A stretch of 19,251 nucleotides of DNA, taken from assembly GCA_910578195.1 (NCBI GenBank), contig CAJTOY010000019.1, positions 1 through 19,251 of the forward strand. Direction: 5' to 3'. The translations under genes and the position numbers were made by a program. The notes beneath the pieces were generated by a model. It was not told the DNA's origin. It did no database searches and saw only the letters and a program-made list of their open reading frames with translations. The stretch comes from an uncultured Christensenella sp. (lineage in GTDB: Bacteria > Bacillota > Clostridia > Christensenellales > Borkfalkiaceae). This document shows, piece by piece, positions 14,615 to 19,251 of the stretch. Within the stretch, counting starts at the first letter, position 1. Every line of letters starts with the position of its first letter.

Positions 14615-14650
14615 AAGCCCCGCACGCATGAAGCGTGCGGGGCTTATTTT
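14615..14650 (+). terminator. Terminator of the pectinesterase gene
   Basis: AAGCCCCGCACGC (14615-14627), loop ATGAA, GCGTGCGGGGCTT (14633-14645), then ATTTT. A 13-bp GC-rich perfect stem. It lies six bases past the corrected stop codon (14609), as expected if the frameshifted reading is right. Confidence 0.93.
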
Positions 14651-14670
14651 AAAATTTCCTTTTAAATTTG

Positions 14671-14699
14671 TTGCACTTGTTAAAATTATATTGTAAAAT
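14671..14699 (+). promoter_or_regulatory. Promoter placing the RNA start at the first base of a 12-bp helix
   Basis: TTGCAC (14671-14676), 17-base spacer, TAAAAT (14694-14699). Seven bases on is G14706, the first base of GCTAACTCTTTA, the 5' strand of helix P1 of the candidate RNA. Confidence 0.65.
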
Positions 14700-14705
14700 A
14701 AAGAC

Positions 14706-14937
14706 GCTAACTCTTTAATATCGGGGGTACTCTGCCCTTGATACTATTTCACAACTGAATTTTTATTTTAAGGCAATAATAATTGAATTGTTGACGATAC
14801 TTATAGGGCATAGTTGTATCCTATTTTTTTGTCGTCTAAGAATATCAATTATTTTTAGTTGTGAAAAAATAAAGAGTTAGCAATCATTAAAGGGTACGCT
14901 CTGCGGGCAACCTTTAATGGTTGCCCTTATTTTTTTT
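14706..14937 (+). ncRNA. Candidate structured RNA: three-way junction plus terminator, class unknown
   Basis: P1: 14706-14717 pairs perfectly with 14870-14881 (12 bp). Inside, P2: 14719-14727 with 14735-14743 (9 bp including two G-U, loop TACTCTG). P3: 14747-14756 with 14857-14866 (10 bp perfect), extended by P4 (14778-14786 with 14845-14853), GACGA/TCGTC (14793-14797 with 14832-14836) and an apical hairpin ATAGG/CCTAT (14803-14807 with 14820-14824). Then a terminator GGGCAACC-TTTAAT-GGTTGCCC (14905-14926) with a T-run to 14937. ATTAAAGG (14886-14893) is complementary to CCTTTAAT (14911-14918), which would break the terminator. Either a free ~230-base RNA or an attenuating leader of the gene at 14994. 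It is not a T-box and I recognise no known riboswitch. Confidence 0.6.
14905..14937 (+). terminator. Terminator ahead of the zinc-ribbon/LRR gene, with overlapping alternative pairing
   Basis: 8-bp perfect stem 14905-14912/14919-14926, loop TTTAAT, then TTATTTTTTTT. It ends 56 bases before the next start codon, so it either ends a small RNA or attenuates the downstream gene. The competing pairing is 14886-14893 with 14911-14918. Confidence 0.85.
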
Positions 14938-14993
14938 AGCGGTTTTCGGGCAATCCGCATCCGCCCGCAAAAAAATTTAAAAGGAGAACAACT

Positions 14994-16451
14994 ATGAACA
15001 AATGTCCCAGATGCGGAACGGAATTCGAAGGCAATTGGTGCCCGAATTGCGGAGCGCAAATCAACCCCGTGAAAATCTGCCCCAACTGTAAAACGAAGTT
15101 AAAGCCGGAAGCGAAATTCTGCACCGAGTGCGGCTATTCCTTCGAGAAAAACGAAGCGCCCGCGGCGAACCGCGGTGCAAAAAAAGCGTCCTTCGGGGCA
15201 TGGATAAAAGCGCACTTGAAAGTTTTAATTCCCGTTGCGCTTGCCGTAATTTTAGTTATTGTTCTGGCTTGCACTATCCCCGCTTGCGTTGCGGCGAAGC
15301 CGAACGGCACTTATTACAAGCTCGGCGGTAACGGCGAGCTCGACAAAAAAACTTTCTTTACTTTGAAATCGGGCAAATGGGAGGACGATGACGGCGCGTC
15401 GGGCGATTACAAATTAGACGGCAAAAAAATAACCTTTTACGTTACCTTTTTCGGCGAAACCGAAGAACTTTGCGACGGAACGCTTTCGGACGGAGTTTTG
15501 AAAATAAGCGCTGGCGGCAGCGAAGAGATTTACGTTTCCGAAAAGCACAAGCACAGCTACGGCGAGTGGGAAACCACGATTAAAGCTTCGTGTTTTACCG
15601 ACGGATTAAAGACCCGCAAGTGCGAGTGCGGACTTAAAGAAACACAAGAGATTAAAAGCGTTGGTAGACATACGGAAGAATGGATTACAACAAAAAAAGC
15701 AACTTGCACCGAAAACGGCAGTAAGAAGTTAAAATGTACAGTTTGTAGTCAAACGATAAAAACCGAGGACATAGAAGCCTTAGGACATGACGTTAAATGG
15801 AAATTTAATAATGAATTTCACTGGCAAGGATGTTCGCGTTGCGAAAAAAAATTCTCTGAAAGCGTAGCGCACAATATCGATTGTTCGGTTTGCGGTTATC
15901 CTTTTTATTTTGAAAAAATCGAAAATAACGAATATAAAGTTACCCGCGTTATGAACGGAATTAAAGAAGTAAGAATACCCGCAACGTTTAATAATTTACC
16001 GGTAACTGCTATCGACAAAGAAGCGTTCCGCCGTCGCGATTCGCTTACAAGCGTTACTATTCCCGACAGCGTTACTTCTATCGGCGAGTACGCATTCTCC
16101 GATTGCAGTGCGCTTACAAGCATTACCATTCCTGACAGTGTTACTTTTATCGACGTGGGTGCATTCTCCCGTTGCAGTGCGCTTACAAGCGTGACCATAG
16201 GCAACGGCGTTACCGAAATCCACAGCCACACGTTCAACAGTTGTAATGCGCTTACAAGCGTTACTATTCCCGACAGCGTTACTTCTATCGGCTTTGCTGC
16301 GTTCGCCCATTGCATCAATCTTACTGAAATTAACTTCAAAGGCACTAAGAAGCAATGGAAAGCTATTGATAAGGAGAGATATTGGAATTCTGATACGGGA
16401 AGTTACACAGTGCATTGTACCGACGGAGATTTAACAAAAAATAAAAGCTAA
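14994..16451 (+). CDS. Membrane protein with two zinc ribbons and BspA-type leucine-rich repeats
   Basis: 485 residues; ATG at 14994 after AAGGAG. Two N-terminal zinc ribbons (C4-C7-C16-C19 and C29-C32-C43-C46), a basic linker, one transmembrane helix (~76-99), then an exterior part. This has a small beta-rich segment (~103-180, GTYYKLGGNGELDKKTFF), two or three Cys-rich modules of the HSYGEWETT...C...G...CxCG type (~186-300), and four 23-residue BspA/LRR_5 repeats (~349-445, pattern LTSVTIPDSVTSIGxxAFxxC). By the positive-inside rule the zinc ribbons face the cytoplasm and the repeats the outside, where BspA-type repeats usually bind host or polymer surfaces. From about 15,660 on, base composition becomes more AT-rich. 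The terminator/alternative-pairing leader upstream may control it. Function unproven. Confidence 0.82.
   Translation: MNKCPRCGTEFEGNWCPNCGAQINPVKICPNCKTKLKPEAKFCTECGYSFEKNEAPAANRGAKKASFGAWIKAHLKVLIPVALAVILVIVLACTIPACVAAKPNGTYYKLGGNGELDKKTFFTLKSGKWEDDDGASGDYKLDGKKITFYVTFFGETEELCDGTLSDGVLKISAGGSEEIYVSEKHKHSYGEWETTIKASCFTDGLKTRKCECGLKETQEIKSVGRHTEEWITTKKATCTENGSKKLKCTVCSQTIKTEDIEALGHDVKWKFNNEFHWQGCSRCEKKFSESVAHNIDCSVCGYPFYFEKIENNEYKVTRVMNGIKEVRIPATFNNLPVTAIDKEAFRRRDSLTSVTIPDSVTSIGEYAFSDCSALTSITIPDSVTFIDVGAFSRCSALTSVTIGNGVTEIHSHTFNSCNALTSVTIPDSVTSIGFAAFAHCINLTEINFKGTKKQWKAIDKERYWNSDTGSYTVHCTDGDLTKNKS
16043..16315 (+). repeat. 69-base tandem repeats coding for BspA-type LRRs
   Basis: Four units at a 69-base step, each opening with CTTACAAGC (about 16043, 16112, 16181, 16250). 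Units 1 and 4 share almost identical DNA (ATTCCCGACAGCGTTACTTC), suggesting recent unit copying or gene conversion. Confidence 0.8.
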
Positions 16452-16458
16452 AATTTCA

Positions 16459-16490
16459 GCGCGGACGGCGTTTGCCGTCCGCGCCTGTTT
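16459..16490 (+). terminator. Terminator between the LRR gene and niaR
   Basis: GCGCGGACGGC (16459-16469), loop GTTT, GCCGTCCGCGC (16474-16484), then CTGTTT. Very stable 11-bp stem between two convergent genes; the T-run is modest, so efficiency is uncertain. Confidence 0.8.
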
Positions 16491-16998
16491 ATATTTCAAT
16501 CAAAAATCCGCGTTCACGCAGTTTACTTTCAATTTCGTCGAGAATTTCTTCGCTGTCCGCAACGACGGTGTGATAGTGATAGCCGTCGGTAACCGACATC
16601 AAGGGCTTGGACGCGCCCGACACGAGCGAGCGGTACAACTCTTCAACGTGCATGCGGTTGTGAAGGGCGAGCCGTGCGGAAATTCTGCCATAGACGCGGT
16701 GGTTGACGTAAATATCTTCAATCCTCCCGCCGAGCTCGATTATCAGCGCGCCCTCTTCGACCAGCTCGTCAAAGGTATGGCGGCACTTGAACACGCGCGA
16801 GGCTTGCGCCTTGCCGTTTAAAACATAGCCGCGGTTCGTCGAAGTTATGTCGTATCCGCCCACGCGCAGAATTGCGATATCCTGCACGATAACCTGCCGC
16901 GACACCTTAAACCGTTCCTTCAAAGTATTGGCGGGGATAGGGTTGTCCGTATTGCCCAGAAGGCTTAAAATTTCCCGCCTGCGCTTCTCGGCTTTCAT
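16489..16998 (-). CDS. niaR: NiaR, niacin-responsive transcriptional repressor (HTH_11 + 3H domain)
   Basis: 169 residues. N-terminal winged HTH (RRREILSLLGNTDNPIPANTLKERFKVSRQVIVQDIAILR) and C-terminal 3H domain with histidines 74, 100, 117, 141 and 143. The set His74, Glu82, His141, His143 matches the spacing of the metal site I recall for Thermotoga TM1602. In Firmicutes NiaR (YrxA) represses NAD synthesis and niacin uptake genes when nicotinic acid is present. The ATG at 16998 overlaps the nadC stop codon (ATGA), so it is the last gene of the nadB-nadC-niaR operon and is co-repressed with it through the operator at 19194-19221. Confidence 0.92.
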   Translation of the reverse strand: MKAEKRRREILSLLGNTDNPIPANTLKERFKVSRQVIVQDIAILRVGGYDITSTNRGYVLNGKAQASRVFKCRHTFDELVEEGALIIELGGRIEDIYVNHRVYGRISARLALHNRMHVEELYRSLVSGASKPLMSVTDGYHYHTVVADSEEILDEIESKLRERGFLIEI

Positions 16999-17858
16999 TG
17001 CTTCCCCAACGGCTTTAAATTTTTAAGCGACAAGTCGAGTATGGGTGCGGAGTGGGTCAAGGCTCCGCTCGACACAAAGTCCACGCCCGTGGAAAGAATA
17101 TTCTTTATATTCTCGCGCGTGACGTTGCCGCTGCACTCGGTCAGCGCCCGCCCGCCTATCATTTTAACCGCCTCGGTCATTTGCTCGGGGGTCATGTTGT
17201 CCAGCATGATTATATCCGCGCCCGCCTCCAACGCTTCGCGGCACATTTCGAGGTTTTCGACCTCCACCTCGATTTTTCTCACGAACGGCGAATACTCCTT
17301 TGCAAGCTTCACGGCGCGGGTTATCCCGCCCGCCGCGCTTATGTGGTTATCCTTTAACAAAACTCCGTCCGACAGATTATATCTGTGATTGCACCCTCCG
17401 CCGACCTTTACCGCGTACTTTTCGAAAATGCGCATGTTCGGCGTCGTCTTGCGGGTGTCCAAAAGTTTGGTCTTGCCGCCCTTCAACAGCTTCACTATTT
17501 CGGACGTATAGGTCGCGATACCGCTCATTCTCTGCAAATAGTTAAGCGCGGTGCGCTCGCCCGAAAGCAGTACGCGCATATCACCTTTCAGCTCGCCGAT
17601 AAGCTCGCCCTTTTTGACGGGCGCGCCCTCTTCAACATAAAACTTAACCTCGGTGGAGTTATCTAAAATTTTAAACACGCGCTCGAACACGGGCAGACCG
17701 CAGATAACGCCGTCCTGCTTGCATATAAGCTGAACGGTACCCACCGCCCTCTCTTTGAAAATGGCGTTGGTGGAAACGTCCTCGCTTGTTATGTCCTCTC
17801 CGAGCGCGGATTTTATAAGCCCGTCGACGAGCACCGCGTTAGTTACAAGATTTATCAT
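16995..17858 (-). CDS. nadC: Nicotinate-nucleotide pyrophosphorylase (quinolinate phosphoribosyltransferase)
   Basis: 287 residues, full length. Converts quinolinate and PRPP to nicotinate mononucleotide, CO2 and pyrophosphate. Quinolinate-binding residues are visible: Arg102 in SGERTALNYLQRMSGIAT, Arg136-Lys137 in LDTRKTTPNMR, His158-Arg159 in GGGCNHRYNLSDGVLLKDNHI with Lys169; acidic residues of KIEVEVEN and Asp220 in MLDNM; and the phosphate-binding SSGALTHSAPILDLSLK tail. The ATG at 17858 overlaps the nadB end by 20 bases and is preceded by GAGGAGG, indicating coupled translation. The stop overlaps the niaR start. Confidence 0.97.
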   Translation of the reverse strand: MINLVTNAVLVDGLIKSALGEDITSEDVSTNAIFKERAVGTVQLICKQDGVICGLPVFERVFKILDNSTEVKFYVEEGAPVKKGELIGELKGDMRVLLSGERTALNYLQRMSGIATYTSEIVKLLKGGKTKLLDTRKTTPNMRIFEKYAVKVGGGCNHRYNLSDGVLLKDNHISAAGGITRAVKLAKEYSPFVRKIEVEVENLEMCREALEAGADIIMLDNMTPEQMTEAVKMIGGRALTECSGNVTRENIKNILSTGVDFVSSGALTHSAPILDLSLKNLKPLGKQ

Positions 17859-19152
17859 TTTCAGCCTCCTCTATTGCGCCGAGCAATATTTTTTTATAGC
17901 CTTCCAACAGCTTTTCCGCGTCCGAGTACTCTGCCGCATCCAGCCCCTCAGCCGCCCGAGCGGCTTCGGCTTCGTCGGCTTTTTCGTAGTTTTCGGTTAT
18001 GTCCAGCGCCGCCCTTTCCGCAAACAGCAGACTTTCCAGAAGGGAGTTCGAGGCGAGGCGGTTCGCGCCGTGCACGCCGTTACAGCACGTTTCGCCGACG
18101 GCGTAAAGGCGGCTCATTGTGGTTCTGCCGTTCAAGTCGCTGCGCACGCCGCCCATGAAATAGTGCTGTGCGGGAACGACGGGCACGCACTCGGTGAACA
18201 CGTCGATTCCCTCTTCGGCGCAGCGATTGACAATCGTCGGGAAATGGGTTTTGATTTCTTCTTCCGGTATGGGGCGCATATCCAGCCAGACAAAGGGCGT
18301 GCCGTCGCGCCGCATTTGTTTTTTTATCTCGGCGGTCACTACGTCGCGGGGTTGAAGCTCGTCGGTGAAACGGTTGAAATCCTTATCGAGCAGTTTCGCG
18401 CCCTCGCCCCGCACAGACTCGGAAATGAGAAAGCTTCTGCCAACCTTTTCCGAATATAACGTGGTGGGGTGTATCTGGATATAGTTCACGTTGTCGACCG
18501 CGACCCCGTGCTTTAAACAGATTGCCACGCCGTCGCCCGTGAGCAGACGGAAGTTTGTGGATTTTTCGAACACTCCGCCTATACCGCCCGTCGCGAGTAT
18601 GGTATAGTCGGAAAATATGAGGCGGGTCTTGCCCGAGTTCTTTTCGTGCGCGACTATGCCGAAGCAGCCCGCTTCCGACGAGATTATGTCGAGCATTACG
18701 ACCTCGGGAATTATTTCCACGTTTTTCAAGGCGGAAACTTTTTGCATTAGCTTCGAGGTTATCTCCTTGCCCGTGCAGTCCTCGTGAAAGAGAATTCTGT
18801 TTCTCGAATGTCCGCCCTCGCGCGTTGCCGCAAGCCTGCCGTCGGGCGTTCTCGCAAACTCCACGCCGAGTTCGACAAGTCCGTCGGTGACCTTTTCCGA
18901 GCCGCGTATCATGCACTCGACCGCGGCGGGGTTGTTCTCTCCGTGACCCGCGCGCATAGTGTCCTCGAAATAGCTTTCGTAATCCTCTTCGCCTTGAAGC
19001 CTACAGATGCCGCCCTGCGCGAGATAGCTGTCGCTTTTGTCGGGCGTACCCTTACAGATAACGAGCACTTTTTTGTCGGCGGGCAAATGAAGCGCGGCGT
19101 TCAGACCAGCGACACCCGTTCCGACGATTATAACGTCATACTTTTTTTCCAT
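17839..19152 (-). CDS. nadB: L-aspartate oxidase
   Basis: 437 residues from ATG 19152, which follows AGGA by eight bases; an in-frame TTG two codons earlier is rejected. FAD enzyme oxidising L-aspartate to iminoaspartate, which NadA turns into quinolinate. Seen: dinucleotide fold DVIIVGTGVAGLNAALHL; TREGGHSRNRILFHEDCTGKEI (active-site Glu); LATGGIGGV; DELQPRDVVTAEI (Arg); VPAQHYFMGGV (His); GVHGANRLASNSLLE (Arg and FAD end). The protein is about 100 residues shorter than E. coli NadB, lacking most of the C-terminal helical domain; short forms are usual in Clostridia, so it is not a truncation. First gene of the operon; nadA is not seen in the window. Confidence 0.95.
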   Translation of the reverse strand: MEKKYDVIIVGTGVAGLNAALHLPADKKVLVICKGTPDKSDSYLAQGGICRLQGEEDYESYFEDTMRAGHGENNPAAVECMIRGSEKVTDGLVELGVEFARTPDGRLAATREGGHSRNRILFHEDCTGKEITSKLMQKVSALKNVEIIPEVVMLDIISSEAGCFGIVAHEKNSGKTRLIFSDYTILATGGIGGVFEKSTNFRLLTGDGVAICLKHGVAVDNVNYIQIHPTTLYSEKVGRSFLISESVRGEGAKLLDKDFNRFTDELQPRDVVTAEIKKQMRRDGTPFVWLDMRPIPEEEIKTHFPTIVNRCAEEGIDVFTECVPVVPAQHYFMGGVRSDLNGRTTMSRLYAVGETCCNGVHGANRLASNSLLESLLFAERAALDITENYEKADEAEAARAAEGLDAAEYSDAEKLLEGYKKILLGAIEEAENDKSCN

Positions 19153-19169
19153 ATACAATTCCTGAATTT

Positions 19170-19208
19170 AGTATATTCAAGTTTACACAAAAACTTTACA
19201 CCTGTCAA
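19170..19208 (-). promoter_or_regulatory. Likely promoter of the nadB-nadC-niaR operon
   Basis: Minus strand: TTGACA (complement of 19203-19208) inside the NiaR operator, with TAAACT (complement of 19180-19185) at 17 bases as the matching -10. A better -10, TATACT (complement of 19170-19175), lies 27 bases from it and lacks a good -35 of its own, so the exact start is open. Confidence 0.55.
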
Positions 19209-19221
19209 GTCATCTGTAAAG
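19194..19221. promoter_or_regulatory. NiaR operator
   Basis: 28-base imperfect palindrome with perfect 7-base ends CTTTACA and TGTAAAG and a TGTCAAGTCA core; 20 of 28 positions are symmetric. This agrees with the NiaR box of Firmicutes (TTTACA...TGTC..GACA...TGTAAA). An extra half-site TTTACA lies 13 bases away at 19182-19187. It covers the probable -35, so binding would block transcription. Confidence 0.8.
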
Positions 19222-19251
19222 TATTTGAAAATTTTTCGTTACGCGCGGAAG

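Noticed and set aside
14706..14881. MITE with 12-base terminal inverted repeats
   Set aside because: Possible, but no target-site duplication is visible, and the promoter position and inner helices fit an RNA better; kept as an alternative.
14886..14937. T-box leader
   Set aside because: AAAGGGT and a terminator are present, but the conserved GGTACCGCG part needed to bind the tRNA end is missing and the downstream gene is not amino-acid related.
16043..16315. CRISPR-like 69-base repeats
   Set aside because: In-frame leucine-rich repeat units without distinct spacers.
19153..19158. TTG start of nadB two codons upstream
   Set aside because: The ATG at 19152 has the properly spaced AGGA, and the TTG would be too close to it.

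Overview
The window (19,251 bases, about half GC in most genes) looks like a chromosomal piece of an anaerobic, Gram-positive gut-type bacterium of the Clostridia. Pointers are strong AGGAGG ribosome binding sites, TTGACA-17-TATAAT promoters, many Rho-independent terminators, a NiaR-controlled nadB-nadC-niaR operon, a DUF3343 protein beside a class V aminotransferase, and surface proteins with InlB-type and BspA-type repeats. Genus-level assignment is not possible from the sequence alone.

Layout. 1-1424 (minus): a sulfur pair, a class V aminotransferase/cysteine desulfurase-like enzyme followed by the start of cysK, which runs off the left edge. 1566-2475 (plus): a DUF3343 putative Se/S-carrier protein and endonuclease III (nth). 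2512-4918 (minus): a two-gene unit of unknown function, an exported protein and a polytopic membrane protein. It faces an XRE regulator (5040-5339) across a compact control region with three operator-like sites spaced exactly 22 bp apart. 5373-5747 (minus): a small zinc-ribbon membrane protein. 5935-6444 (plus): an AT-rich, probably acquired GNAT acetyltransferase. 6445-6960: 500 non-coding bases holding a dispersed palindromic repeat and several hairpins.

6963-11624 (minus) is the str locus: rpsL, a 300-base structured spacer, rpsG, fusA and tuf, with clear promoters before rpsL and tuf. Divergent from it, 11882-14609 (plus) encodes a large lipoprotein with six InlB/Flg_new repeats and a pectin methylesterase (CE8) domain; its last ~35 codons are displaced by an apparent one-base frameshift. 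14994-16451 (plus) encodes a membrane protein with two cytoplasmic zinc ribbons and outside BspA-type leucine-rich repeats. The gap before it (14650-14993) is the most unusual part: a promoter whose predicted start coincides with the first base of a 12-bp perfect helix enclosing a three-way-junction RNA, followed by a terminator with an overlapping alternative (anti-terminator) pairing. I could not match it to a known RNA class.

16489-19152 (minus) is the de novo NAD operon nadB-nadC-niaR with overlapping genes, preceded by a NiaR-type operator that contains the likely -35 box. NiaR, when niacin is plentiful, would shut off this operon including its own gene. nadA is not in the window.
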